A stretch of DNA of 64,000 nt from Pontibacter korlensis. GTDB lineage: Bacteria; Bacteroidota; Bacteroidia; Cytophagales; Hymenobacteraceae. Shown here piece by piece: positions 9,164 through 18,261 of the stretch. Under the pieces are notes generated by a model, which saw only the letters and a list, made by a program, of their open reading frames with translations, made no database searches and was not told the DNA's origin. The DNA lies in the NCBI RefSeq assembly GCF_000973725.1, contig NZ_CP009621.1:2632001-2696000 (forward strand), read 5' to 3'. Positions within the stretch are counted from its first letter, which is position 1; each line of letters starts with the position of its first letter. Made by a program: the position numbers and the translations under genes.

Positions 9164-10264
9164 CAATGCTGTCAACTTAGGGAATTACGTATTGTAAAGG
9201 AAAGACTTAAGTATTTATGATAGTGTTAAAAAAAGAATTTGGCAATTTTGAAGGATCTTCAAAAAGTTATAAGCAGTGACGATTCTAAGCGCGTCTACCG
9301 CCAACGGGAGCAGGATTTCACGCGCCACCGCGTGCCCGCCTTCGTGGGGCTGGTGGTGAGCCAGATCAATTTGATGAGCAGGAGCCTGAGCGTGGAGGTG
9401 AGCCGCCTTGTGGAGCGCTTTCTGGGGATTGGCCGCGACTGCAGCAAACAGGCTTTCTCCCAGTGCCGCCGCAAGCTCAGGGCCGAGGCTTTCACCGCCC
9501 TGCGCCAGCGGCTGGTGGAGCAGTTCTACGCCGACGGGGAGTGCAGAAAATGACAGGGCTACCTGACGCTGGCCGTGGACGCCTCCACGCTGCAGCTGCC
9601 CGAGAGCCCGGCCCTTGCCGCCGAATTCGGCCTGGCCGAAAACAAGGGCAAGAGCATGCCCGGGAGCCGGCGCGCGGCGGCCGCTTCAGGAGCGAAAAGC
9701 TGCTGGGCTTCCTTTCCGCCGGGCAGCCCAGGCTGTGGGTGCGGTGCGTGAAGGTGGCGCTTAAAAGCGGGGAGACGCAATTCCTGCTCACCAGCCTGGA
9801 GAAGCTGGATGCCTCCTGCTTAGGGGCCCTCCACCACAAGCGCTGGGGAGTGGAGACGGGGACCGGCTTTCAGAAGAATGCGCTGCAGCTGGAGAACTTT
9901 TCCGCTTAAACGGCACTGGGGATCAGGCAGGATTTCGAGGCCCACATGCTGAGTGTAAACCTGAGCGCGCTGCTCATGGCAGATGCCCAAGAGGAAGTGG
10001 ACACGGAGCAGGCCCAAAAACATAACAAGCACCGCTACAAAGTCAACAGGGCCGTGGCCCTGGGGCTGGTCAAAGACAACCTGGCAGTACTGCTGCTGGG
10101 CAAAGAGCCTCTGGAGCAAGTATATGACAGGCTCCTGGAAAAAATCAAAAAAAGGAAAGAGGCCGTCAAACCCGGCAGAAGCTTCCCCAGAGCCAGAAAG
10201 CTTCATTACAAATTCAGCATCACCAAAAGAAATGTCTTATAAGCACCTTAAGTTGACGGCATTG
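9164..10264 (+). mobile_element. Decayed IS4-family insertion sequence
   Basis: A 1101-bp element bounded by imperfect inverted repeats: CAATGCTGTCAACTTAGGG at 9164-9182, and on the right, read on the minus strand from 10264, CAATGCCGTCAACTTAAGG. The ends are flanked by an 11-bp direct duplication. The internal DNA is clearly more GC-rich than its surroundings and carries transposase remnants in several frames, so the element was acquired and is now inactive. At about 1.1 kb it is shorter than a typical intact IS4-family element (about 1.3-1.6 kb), consistent with an internal deletion. Confidence 0.87.
9239..10242 (+). pseudogene. IS4-family transposase, inactivated
   Basis: The N-terminal part (from 9239, start MAILKDLQK) reads to an in-frame TGA at 9551-9553; the same frame then continues with LTLAVDASTLQLPESPAL, the region of the first catalytic Asp. 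The frame shifts near 9690, where the segment containing the expected second Asp motif appears to be missing, and continues with a stretch containing HHKRWGVETGTGFQKN, which fits the Y-(2)-R-(3)-E region with the catalytic Glu. Another stop lies at 9907-9909 before the C-terminal part ending at 10242. A nonsense codon, a deletion with frameshift and a second stop make a functional transposase very unlikely. Confidence 0.87.
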
Positions 10265-10735
10265 CCCCTAACCCCTCTCAAGAGGGGAATTCTCGGGAAC
10301 GATAAACATCCCCTTGCCTTCAAAGGGGGAGCAATGGCACTGGCTATCGACCTGATTCCATTCTTTGAGTTGAGCGCCCTGGCGCAGGAGGGAACACAGC
10401 ACGATGCCCTTATCCCCAAGACGAGGCCTCCCGGCCTGTAGGGGACCAAAGCCAAAGCTGAAACAACAGCAGTTGTAAGGCCAAGTATGAAGAGCATCTA
10501 ATAAGAACAACTTTCCTCAAGTTGTAAAACCCTGAAGCCATGAAAGTATAGACAGTTACAATTCCTCCTGGTATCAAAATTCTCCTAAGCAAATTAAACT
10601 ATCTATACCTGACTCAGTCAAAGCAAGAAGATAAAATACTGTGGAGCCCTTACAGGTAGTAGTATTTTATCTTCTTGATGCTTAACTTGATATCCAAAAC
10701 TATCTAATCCTTATACTATTACCCAATTCTACCAA
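10265..10735. other. Intergenic region with GC-rich palindromic repeat
   Basis: No convincing gene. The left part starts with the right target-site copy and contains short palindromes (CCCCTC/GAGGGG at 10273-10288) and a C-rich/G-rich pair near 10310-10331. The segment 10330-10460 has a codon-poor, repeat-like character. Small hairpin ACAACTT/AAGTTGT at 10507-10525. A longer perfect inverted repeat at 10624-10677 is listed separately. The C-rich part resembles the intergenic repeats frequent in Bacteroidota genomes; I cannot test copy number here. Confidence 0.55.
10624..10677. repeat. Perfect 17-bp inverted repeat upstream of amidohydrolase gene
   Basis: Arms CAAGAAGATAAAATACT (10624-10640) and AGTATTTTATCTTCTTG (10661-10677) are exact reverse complements around a 20-base spacer. 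No T tract follows, and the next gene starts 58 bases downstream, so it is more likely a 5'-leader hairpin, an operator or a small mobile-element remnant than a terminator. Confidence 0.8.
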
Positions 10736-13700
10736 ATGAAGAAAATCTTAACCATTGCAGCCTGCCTTGCTTTTAGTGCAGGTGGTGTAATGGCGCAGGA
10801 GACTTTTCCGCGCAACGGCGTGTACGACGAACGCGCCGGACTGGTGGCCTTTACCAATGCCACTGTCCATACAGATTACAAAACAACTATCTCCAACGCC
10901 ACCCTTGTTATCCGTAACGGCAAAGTAGAAGCTGTAGGTACTAATGTAAAAGTGCCAGCCGGAGCCGTAGTGATGGATGCTAAAGGCAAACACATCTATC
11001 CGGGTTTGGTAGATATGTACTCCAGTTATGGCCTGCCAGAAGTAAAGGCAGAGCGCAGAAACTGGCGTGCTGCTCCGCAAATGGAGTCAACGAAGCAGGG
11101 TGCCTATAACTGGAACGAAGCCATTCGCCCGGAAACTAATGCGGTAGAGCTGTTCAAGGTAGATAGCAAGCAGGCCGAAGAGCTGCGCAAGCAGGGCTTT
11201 GGTACTGTACTGGCTGTGCACCGCGATGGTATTGCACGTGGTACAGCTGCCTTGGTAACTTTGGCTGAAAAGCGCGAGAACGAAGTAATTCTTAAAGATA
11301 AAGCTGCCGCTGGTCTGTCGTTCGATAAAGGTTCTTCGAAGCAAGACTACCCGAACTCGTTGATGGGCTCTGTAGCTTTGTTGCGCCAGACTTACCTGGA
11401 TGCGCAGTGGAACGCACAAAATGCGGCAAAAGAGCAGAATATCTCTCTGAAGGCATTTTCGCAGGCGAATAATTACCCGCAAATTTTTGAAGCTGATAAC
11501 AAGCTGAACATACTTCGCGCTGATAAAGTGGGGGATGAGTTCGGTAAGCAGTATATCATGAAAGGAGCCGGCGACGAGTACCAAATGTTGCCGCAGATCA
11601 AGGCTACGAATGCCCCTATCATTCTGTCGCTTGATTTCCCAAATGCTTATAATGTAGAAGATCCGTTTGATGCGCGCCGTGTATCGTTGGAAGACATGAA
11701 GCATTGGGAGATGGCTCCTGCTAACGCTGCCCTTCTGCAGAAAGCCGGTGTTACCATTGCTTTCACAGCACACGACCTGAAGGATAAGAAAAATTTCCTG
11801 CCAAACCTGCGCAAAGCGGTTCAGTATGGCCTGAGCGAGGAAGAAGCTCTGAAAGCCGTGACTGCCACGCCAGCTAAACTCCTGAATGCGGAGAACCTAG
11901 TTGGTAGCCTGAACAAAGGCATGCTGGCTAACTTCATCATCACTACTGATAACCTCTTCTCTGAGGATGGTGTAATCCTGGAGAACTGGGTGCAGGGTGA
12001 GCAGTTTAAAATATCTGACGTGCCAGCCGATTTCCGTGGCGTTTATACTTTAAAGCTAGGTAATGATACAGGCCGCAAGTTCCTGATCGCTGGTTCGGCT
12101 GAAAAGCCAGAGTTGAAAGTAATCGCTCAGGACACGGTAAAAGGTAACATCAGCATTAAAGGAAATCTTGTTACCATCTATTTTTCAGAGAGCAAAGACA
12201 GTAAAGAAAGCATCCGCCTGAGCGGTTGGGTAGCCGGCAAAAACCTTCAGGGTGAAGGCCAGTTGCCAAATGCTTCTTCTGTAAAGTGGATAGCCGCCTA
12301 CTCAGAAGCCATGACGGAGCAGGAGAAAAAAGATCGTGCAAAGCAAGCTGCTGATGTAGCTGTTGGCAGCATGATTTATCCGTTCCGTGCTTTTGGCCAG
12401 CCAGAGCTGCCAAAACAAGAGACACTACTGATTAAGAATGCCACTGTCTGGACAAACGAGAAAGAAGGTAAGCTGGAGAACGCTGATGTACTGATCAAAA
12501 ATGGCAAAATTGCCAAAGTTGGCAAGAACCTTAGTGAATCTGGCGCTAAAGTGATTAATGGTACAGGCAAGCACGTTACGCCAGGTATTATTGATGAGCA
12601 CTCGCATATTGCGCTTGATGGCGTGAACGAGGGTACACAGTCTGTTACCTCAGAGGTGCGTATGGCCGATGTGGTGAACCCGGAGGATATCAATATTTAC
12701 CGTCAGCTGGCAGGTGGCGTTACCACATCGCAGTTGCTGCACGGTTCTGCCAACCCAATTGGTGGCCAGTCTGCCATCGTGAAGCTACGTTGGGGTAAGA
12801 GTGCCGACGAAATGCTGGTAGAGAACGCCGATGGCTATATCAAGTTCGCTTTGGGCGAAAATGTGAAGCAGTCGAACTGGGGCAGCACACAAACCATCCG
12901 ATTCCCGCAGTCGAGAATGGGTGTGGAGCAGGTGTATGTAGATGCCTTTACCCGTGCCAAAGAGTATGAGCAGGCCTGGAACAGCTACAATAAGCTGAGC
13001 AAGCGTGAGAAAGCCAAAACCTCAGCCCCTCGTCGTGACCTGGAGTTGGAGGCGCTGGTAGAGATCCTGAATGAGAAGCGCTTTATCACATGCCACTCTT
13101 ACGTGCAGTCAGAGATCAACATGCTGATGAACGTAGCCGATGAGATGGGCTTCAAAGTAAACACTTTTACACACATCCTGGAAGGTTATAAAGTAGCTGA
13201 CAAGATGAAAGAGCATGGTGTAGGTGGCTCTACCTTCGCTGACTGGTGGGCTTATAAGATGGAGGTAAAAGATGCCATTCCGCACAATGCAGGCATCATG
13301 AACCAATTGGGTATTGTAACAGCTATTAACTCTGACGACGCCGAGATGGCCCGCCGTCTGAACCAGGAAGCAGCCAAGAGTGTGAAGTACACAGGCATGA
13401 GCGAGGAAGACGCCCTGAAAATGGTTACTCTGAATCCTGCTAAGCTTCTGCACCTCGACGATAGAATGGGTAGCCTGAAAGCTGGTAAAGACGCTGATAT
13501 TGTGCTTTGGAACGAGCATCCGCTTTCTATCTATGCTAAGCCACTGAAGACTTTTGTAGACGGTGTTGCTTACTACGACCTGGAGCGCGACGAGCAGATG
13601 CGTGAGGACCTGGAAAAAGAGCGTATGCGCCTGGTGCAGAAAATGCTAAACGAGAAGGCTGGTGGTGCTAAAACGCAGGCCCCAAGCAACAAGAAAGCTC

Positions 13701-13759
13701 GTGTGATGCACTGCGAGGAGGTAGAGCACAGCGAAGAGGAGTCATACTTTGCATACTAA
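10736..13759 (+). CDS. Exported tandem amidohydrolase-fold protein
   Basis: A 1007-residue protein with a signal peptide (residues 1-20, cleavage after VMA) and two successive amidohydrolase-type units. The first (about residues 25-430) has the fold landmarks but reads PGLVDMYSSYG where the metal-binding HxH would be, so it looks catalytically dead. The second (about residues 560-970) has DEHSH (HxH), CHSYVQSE, FTHILEG and NSDD, matching the metal ligands of imidazolonepropionase or dipeptidase-like hydrolases. The substrate cannot be named. The next gene encodes a homologue of the first half, 69 bases downstream, and the two likely form an operon and possibly a periplasmic complex. Confidence 0.86.
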   Translation: MKKILTIAACLAFSAGGVMAQETFPRNGVYDERAGLVAFTNATVHTDYKTTISNATLVIRNGKVEAVGTNVKVPAGAVVMDAKGKHIYPGLVDMYSSYGLPEVKAERRNWRAAPQMESTKQGAYNWNEAIRPETNAVELFKVDSKQAEELRKQGFGTVLAVHRDGIARGTAALVTLAEKRENEVILKDKAAAGLSFDKGSSKQDYPNSLMGSVALLRQTYLDAQWNAQNAAKEQNISLKAFSQANNYPQIFEADNKLNILRADKVGDEFGKQYIMKGAGDEYQMLPQIKATNAPIILSLDFPNAYNVEDPFDARRVSLEDMKHWEMAPANAALLQKAGVTIAFTAHDLKDKKNFLPNLRKAVQYGLSEEEALKAVTATPAKLLNAENLVGSLNKGMLANFIITTDNLFSEDGVILENWVQGEQFKISDVPADFRGVYTLKLGNDTGRKFLIAGSAEKPELKVIAQDTVKGNISIKGNLVTIYFSESKDSKESIRLSGWVAGKNLQGEGQLPNASSVKWIAAYSEAMTEQEKKDRAKQAADVAVGSMIYPFRAFGQPELPKQETLLIKNATVWTNEKEGKLENADVLIKNGKIAKVGKNLSESGAKVINGTGKHVTPGIIDEHSHIALDGVNEGTQSVTSEVRMADVVNPEDINIYRQLAGGVTTSQLLHGSANPIGGQSAIVKLRWGKSADEMLVENADGYIKFALGENVKQSNWGSTQTIRFPQSRMGVEQVYVDAFTRAKEYEQAWNSYNKLSKREKAKTSAPRRDLELEALVEILNEKRFITCHSYVQSEINMLMNVADEMGFKVNTFTHILEGYKVADKMKEHGVGGSTFADWWAYKMEVKDAIPHNAGIMNQLGIVTAINSDDAEMARRLNQEAAKSVKYTGMSEEDALKMVTLNPAKLLHLDDRMGSLKAGKDADIVLWNEHPLSIYAKPLKTFVDGVAYYDLERDEQMREDLEKERMRLVQKMLNEKAGGAKTQAPSNKKARVMHCEEVEHSEEESYFAY

Positions 13760-13828
13760 TTTTTGAGACACAGGATATAAGACAAAAGACACATGACTTT
13801 ATCTGTGGTCATATCAAAATTTAAGAAC

Positions 13829-15172
13829 ATGAAAATTCATAAAAGATATATTTCTGCTTTAGTGGCGCTGTTATTTACAGTGCCTGCTCTGGCGCAGGTT
13901 CCTGCTCCGGCAGCTAAGCAAAGCAAGCCAATGTTGCTGAAGGGTGCTACGCTGCACGTAGGCAACGGACAGGTGGTAGAAAATGCTGCCGTAGGTTTCG
14001 ATAACGGGAAGATCACGTATGCTGGTCCGCAGAACGGTGCCAACCTGAGCGGCTATGAAGTGATTGACGTAACTGGCCAGCACATCTATCCAGGACTGAT
14101 TCAGCCGAATGCAGCCCTTGGTCTGAACGAGGTGGAAAGTGTTCGTGCTACTATTGACTGGCGTGAAGTAGGGGAGATGAACCCGAACGTACGCTCGGTA
14201 ATCGCTTACAATACTGATTCAGACATTATTCCTACTGTACGTGCCAACGGTGTACTCATGACGCAGTTAACGCCGATCGGCGGTACTATTTCTGGTACTT
14301 CGTCTATTGTGCAGTTGGATGCCTGGAACTGGGAAGATGCTATTGTGAAAGCCGATGAAGGTATGCACCTGAACTGGCCTAACATGCTGATAGAAACCGG
14401 TAACAGCCAAGTGGATGAGCGCCTGAAGCGTATGGCAGGTGAGCGTGAAAAAACAATCCAGGAGCTGGAGAAGCTGTTCCGTGATGCGGCTGTGTATAAA
14501 TCTGGCAAGCATGACAACGAGAACCTGAAGCTGGCCTCCATGACTAGCCTGTTCGATGGCTCCAGAAAACTGTACATTCATGCAAACTATGGCAAGGAGA
14601 TTATAGAAGGTGTAAACTTCGCAAAGAAGCATGGTGTGAAGGAGGTAGTGGTAGTAGGTGCTCGCGATGCAGTAGCTGTAGCCGACTTCCTGAAGGCAAA
14701 TAATGTAGCGGTGATTTACTCTGGTGTGCATGCCCTGCCGTCGCGTGCTGAGGAGGATGTGGATATGCCATACAAAACTCCGTACCTTCTGCACAAAGCG
14801 GGTATACCTTTTGCGCTGGATTATGACCTGGCGATCCACGGTATCCGTAACCTGCCTTTCATAGCTGGAACTGCCGCAGCTTACGGGCTGGATAAGGAGC
14901 AGGCACTGGCTTCTGTTACCTTGAATACAGCAAAGATTCTGGGTGTAGATAAGCAGGTTGGTTCTGTTGAAGTAGGCAAGGATGCTACGTTAGTGGTATC
15001 TACTGGTGACCTCCTGGACATGCGTACTAACAATGTAACATACGCTTTTATCCAAGGACGTAATGTAGACCTTAATAACAAGCAGAAGTACCTGTACGAG
15101 AAATTCGACAACAAGTATAAGAGCCAGCAGCAGCAAGTACCAGCTGGCGCTACCTCATCTTCAGGTAAGTAA
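13829..15172 (+). CDS. Exported amidohydrolase-like protein, probably non-catalytic
   Basis: A 447-residue protein starting at the ATG at 13829, which gives a clean signal peptide (MKIHKRYISALVALLFTVPA then LAQ); an ATG at 13793 would only add twelve unconvincing residues. The sequence carries the amidohydrolase composite fold, including the C-terminal GSVEVGKDATLVV strand motif, but at the metal site reads PGLIQPNAALG with no HxH. It resembles the first half of the upstream 1007-residue protein. It may act as a partner or binding subunit; this is inference. A Q/P/A-rich tail follows residue 425. A terminator lies 17 bases after the stop. Confidence 0.84.
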   Translation: MKIHKRYISALVALLFTVPALAQVPAPAAKQSKPMLLKGATLHVGNGQVVENAAVGFDNGKITYAGPQNGANLSGYEVIDVTGQHIYPGLIQPNAALGLNEVESVRATIDWREVGEMNPNVRSVIAYNTDSDIIPTVRANGVLMTQLTPIGGTISGTSSIVQLDAWNWEDAIVKADEGMHLNWPNMLIETGNSQVDERLKRMAGEREKTIQELEKLFRDAAVYKSGKHDNENLKLASMTSLFDGSRKLYIHANYGKEIIEGVNFAKKHGVKEVVVVGARDAVAVADFLKANNVAVIYSGVHALPSRAEEDVDMPYKTPYLLHKAGIPFALDYDLAIHGIRNLPFIAGTAAAYGLDKEQALASVTLNTAKILGVDKQVGSVEVGKDATLVVSTGDLLDMRTNNVTYAFIQGRNVDLNNKQKYLYEKFDNKYKSQQQQVPAGATSSSGK

Positions 15173-15189
15173 TTATACTCACTAATACT

Positions 15190-15230
15190 AAAAAAGGGAG
15201 GCTGCCAAAATTTGGTAGCCTCCCTTTTTT
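15190..15230 (+). terminator. Rho-independent terminator
   Basis: GGGAGGCTGCCAAA pairs with TTTGGTAGCCTCCC (one mismatch), flanked by an A run and followed by six T. It ends the amidohydrolase operon. Confidence 0.92.
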
Positions 15231-15327
15231 ATGGCTGTTGCTTTGGTAACTGGTTCAAATGTACTTCAACTTCTTAGTTATTCATTGTACATTTTTTCTG
15301 CTTGAGAAGTAGATTACATAAACAGCC

Positions 15328-16398
15328 TTACATGTTCACATCTGAGCCGGTATAAGTATTGAACTTCAGCTTTTGCTCCAGAAGCACCTCGTTTCCAACT
15401 CCACGAATCTGCATCGTAACGTTAGCTTGCTTCTCTCCCCAGGCAATATCAAAAATGCCGAAGTTTAACGCACCTACCTGCTCGCCCACACGGTAACGGT
15501 TCCCGCTCTTGCTAGGCTCACGGTGGTGTGTCATTCCGCTGGAAGTGATTTCATATATTGGTTGCTGATATCCCTCCAGCTTTATCTTTGCTAATTCACC
15601 CACATGCCTGTCGCCGGAGAGGAGCACCGGGTTGGCAGGGTGTGTATTTTCCAGGAGCTTGAGCAAGCGCTTTCGGGCTTTCGGAAAAGCTGACCAGCTG
15701 GTATAGGCATGGCCATTTGGTAGTATCTGCATGCCGCTCGCGATAATGTTGATCTGGGCATCGCTGTTAGCCAGCTCCTGCTCCAGCCACTGCCACTGAG
15801 CTTCTCCAAGTATGTCTCCGCTATAGTTTGGCAAGTATAAGCCAAAGAACTTTTTAAATTTGTCGCGGTGGTAACGTGTGTCCAGTAAGAACACCTTCAC
15901 TTTCTGCTTTCCTTCCCCAAAAGTATAGCTCCGGTAAATGCCTTCCTGCTTACGCACCGGAGCATTGGCTGGCACACCCATGAAATCCAGAAACAATTGC
16001 TGGCTCTGTGCCTTCTGGGCAAATTCTCCGCCGGCATCATTATAGCCAAAGTCATGATCATCCCATGTACCTGTAATGGACGCTGACTGTACTAACTGCC
16101 TGTACCCTGCCTGTTGCTGTTGGCGGCTATACTTGTTGGCCAGAGTATCCATGTTATGGGTATCTGCATAGATGTTATCTCCTAGCCATATCCACAGGTC
16201 TGGCTGAGCTGCAGCTATGGCTGGCCACAAAGGCTGTGGCTCGTCCTGATTATTACAGGAGCCAAATGCAATGCGGGCTTTGCTATTTGCTTTTGATTGT
16301 ACTTCAGAAGATTGTGCGGAAAGGTCGAAAGCTGAGAACAGGAACAGCGGCAGGATTACAGCCATTATGTTCCCGAAGATCTGGTTGTTTATGTGCAT
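15328..16398 (-). CDS. PhoD-like exported phosphatase/phosphodiesterase
   Basis: A 356-residue protein with an N-terminal signal sequence ending in LSAQ. The metallophosphatase landmarks are in order: FGSCNNQ, WLGDNIYAD, WDDHDFGYND and SGDRHVGE, which fit the PhoD alkaline phosphatase/phosphodiesterase family and its Fe/Ca-type metal site. It should act in the periplasm or on the outer surface on phosphomono- or diesters; the substrate is unknown. The start is placed at 16398, preceded by AAGGAG three bases upstream, rather than at an upstream codon at 16437, because it gives a proper signal peptide. It is a single gene flanked by divergent neighbours. Confidence 0.88.
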   Translation of the reverse strand: MHINNQIFGNIMAVILPLFLFSAFDLSAQSSEVQSKANSKARIAFGSCNNQDEPQPLWPAIAAAQPDLWIWLGDNIYADTHNMDTLANKYSRQQQQAGYRQLVQSASITGTWDDHDFGYNDAGGEFAQKAQSQQLFLDFMGVPANAPVRKQEGIYRSYTFGEGKQKVKVFLLDTRYHRDKFKKFFGLYLPNYSGDILGEAQWQWLEQELANSDAQINIIASGMQILPNGHAYTSWSAFPKARKRLLKLLENTHPANPVLLSGDRHVGELAKIKLEGYQQPIYEITSSGMTHHREPSKSGNRYRVGEQVGALNFGIFDIAWGEKQANVTMQIRGVGNEVLLEQKLKFNTYTGSDVNM

Positions 16399-16649
16399 GT
16401 TCTCCTTACATAACGAAAGAACCATTTGTTCCTTCACCGGACTATAAGATAAGCCTGACCGGCAGTTTTTTGTACAATTATATGGAGAAGCTACTCAAAG
16501 TAAAAGGTAAAGGCATGATGATGCCGCGAACCATAGGTTTATCTTTCATAGAGGTAACATCAAAATGGCAATTGTAAAGTAACAAACCCAACGTATATAG
16601 CTGAGGTGCGTTTATAGATATAAATCTGAGTATTTAAAAGAACATAACT

Positions 16650-17558
16650 ATGGAAAGAAACGACCGAAATAACAATCGCGAATTCGAAAATAGGTATCAA
16701 GATAACAACCGAAATGAGCATCGTAGAGACTATCGCGATGACAGCAACGAAGGCTTTCAAAACTACAGAAGCCGCTATAGCAACACTCATGGCAACTACT
16801 ACGGTATGCGCGACGACAATGCTGAGTACCGTAACGTGCGTGGGTATAACTCTGACCCTAATGCTGGGAGCAGAAGTGGTGGCCCGGTAGTAGGCTACGG
16901 CGCAAGCAGTTACCGAGGAGTAACTGAAAGCGGAGACCAGGATAACAACTACCGTTATGGTGATCCTAACCCGTATATGGGCAATAACCGCAACCGCCAA
17001 AACAGCGGAGGCTATGAGCGTACCAGAGGTACTGGCTGGGGAGCCGAAGACTATTATGGCACCTATGGCACTTCCAGAGGTACAAATTACAGCGCCGGTT
17101 CCTATGACCAGGACCAATACAGCCGCCAGGATAACAGCTACCGTTATGGTGGCGAGGGCCGTAGATACGATGACTTTAACCGCGACGAGGACAGAAAGAT
17201 GTTTAGAGGCCGCTCTGGTGAAGGGTATAATATGTTGGGTATAGACGCCTACTACGACCGTGGTGAGCACAGAGAAAGACGCTCTGACAACGACTACCGT
17301 GGCGGCGATCAGAACCGATTCTACGGGCGCGATAACGATAACAGTGATCTCCGCTACGAAGGCGATATCCGTAGTTCAAGCCGCGATAACGATAATTACG
17401 CTAATGGCATGTACTCCAGCAACCGCTCTTATGTAAGCGACAACGACGATTACAGCCAGCGCAGCAGCCGTTACCGTCGCCCTGGCGAAAGCTCAGGGCC
17501 TGATTATGGTGCAGACTCTGGTATCAGCAACTACGGTAACCAAACTCCGCGAGCCTAA
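16650..17558 (+). CDS. Disordered Arg/Asp/Asn/Tyr/Gly-rich protein of unknown function
   Basis: A 302-residue protein with no hydrophobic helix and no signal peptide. It consists almost entirely of R, D, N, Y, G, S and E, with recurring short patterns such as YRYG, SYRG, DNDNY and RDDN. This composition predicts an intrinsically disordered, charge-patterned chain, similar in kind to RGG/YG-rich low-complexity domains. I do not recognise a characterised family. It is monocistronic with its own terminator just downstream. The reading frame is uniform and codon use is like the neighbours, so the gene is likely real. Possible roles (nucleic-acid binding, stress condensate, desiccation protection) are speculation. 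Confidence 0.8.
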   Translation: MERNDRNNNREFENRYQDNNRNEHRRDYRDDSNEGFQNYRSRYSNTHGNYYGMRDDNAEYRNVRGYNSDPNAGSRSGGPVVGYGASSYRGVTESGDQDNNYRYGDPNPYMGNNRNRQNSGGYERTRGTGWGAEDYYGTYGTSRGTNYSAGSYDQDQYSRQDNSYRYGGEGRRYDDFNRDEDRKMFRGRSGEGYNMLGIDAYYDRGEHRERRSDNDYRGGDQNRFYGRDNDNSDLRYEGDIRSSSRDNDNYANGMYSSNRSYVSDNDDYSQRSSRYRRPGESSGPDYGADSGISNYGNQTPRA

Positions 17559-17574
17559 ATATTTTAACTTCAAT

Positions 17575-17609
17575 AAAAAAAGTCCGCAGCGTAACTGCGG
17601 GCTTTTTTT
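17575..17609 (+). terminator. Rho-independent terminator
   Basis: AGTCCGCAG (17581-17589) pairs with CTGCGGGCT (17595-17603) with one G-T pair and a 5-base loop, followed by T6. It closes the disordered-protein gene. Confidence 0.9.
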
Positions 17610-17687
17610 GTGCCATACCCTAAGGCGGTGACTGCGTAAGTATAAGCAGTTGCTGCCAGGTAAGGTGGCTTACTGATTTTGATTTTT

Positions 17688-18194
17688 ATGATGATGAGAA
17701 AATTAATGTCTATACTCCCAGCTGTACTGCTGGTATTCGTGTTAGGCAGCGCCTGCACGGTGCAGAACAAGAACCAGGCTGCCGAAACCGATAGTATTGT
17801 AGATGCCTATTGGACGCTCCTTTCCATTGAGGGGCAGGATGTACAAAGGCCGCAGAACACTAAAACTGCTTTTATCCGTTTTGAGGAAAGGGAGAGCCGG
17901 GTGGTAGGCTTTACCGGTTGCAACAGGTTCTTCGGGAAGTATGAACTAGGGGAGGAGAGCCTGAAACTGTCGCAACTTGGCTCCACACGAATGGCCTGCC
18001 CCGATATGGAGCAGGAGAACAAAATTATGGACGTGCTAAGCCGTGTAGATAGTTATCGCGTTGCAGGCGATGTGCTAACGCTTTTCTCTAAAGGTACTGC
18101 CGTGGCCATGTTTATGTCTGGCACAGAGCAGAGCATAGACAACGAAGTAGAAGAAAACGTTACTATAGAGGTGGACAGTGTGGGTATTTATTAA
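17688..18194 (+). CDS. META-domain lipoprotein
   Basis: A 168-residue protein with a lipoprotein signal (hydrophobic core LPAVLLVFVLGSAC; lipobox LGSAC, Cys about residue 23). The mature part matches the META/HslJ fold: YWTLLSIEGQDV, then VVGFTGCNRFFGKYEL and GSTRMACP, with the two conserved cysteines in GCN and MACP. META domains occur in heat-shock protein HslJ and secreted bacterial proteins; a biochemical role is not settled. Three successive ATG codons (17688, 17691, 17694) leave the exact start open. It would be anchored to a membrane facing the periplasm. Confidence 0.85.
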   Translation: MMMRKLMSILPAVLLVFVLGSACTVQNKNQAAETDSIVDAYWTLLSIEGQDVQRPQNTKTAFIRFEERESRVVGFTGCNRFFGKYELGEESLKLSQLGSTRMACPDMEQENKIMDVLSRVDSYRVAGDVLTLFSKGTAVAMFMSGTEQSIDNEVEENVTIEVDSVGIY

Positions 18195-18261
18195 GCGCAG
18201 GAGTCAACACTGCGCTATCAAAATTACCCTCTAGCCTGTGTATAATTTAATGGGTACCTGA

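Noticed and set aside
9463..9909. A 148-codon frame inside the IS element
   Set aside because: Only its second half matches transposase; the first half is an out-of-frame reading of the GC-rich region. Treated as part of the pseudogene.
10237..10510. Minus-strand open frames of 80-86 codons in the intergenic repeat
   Set aside because: They lie in a low-complexity, palindromic stretch with no promoter, no domain and no stable start; more likely chance.
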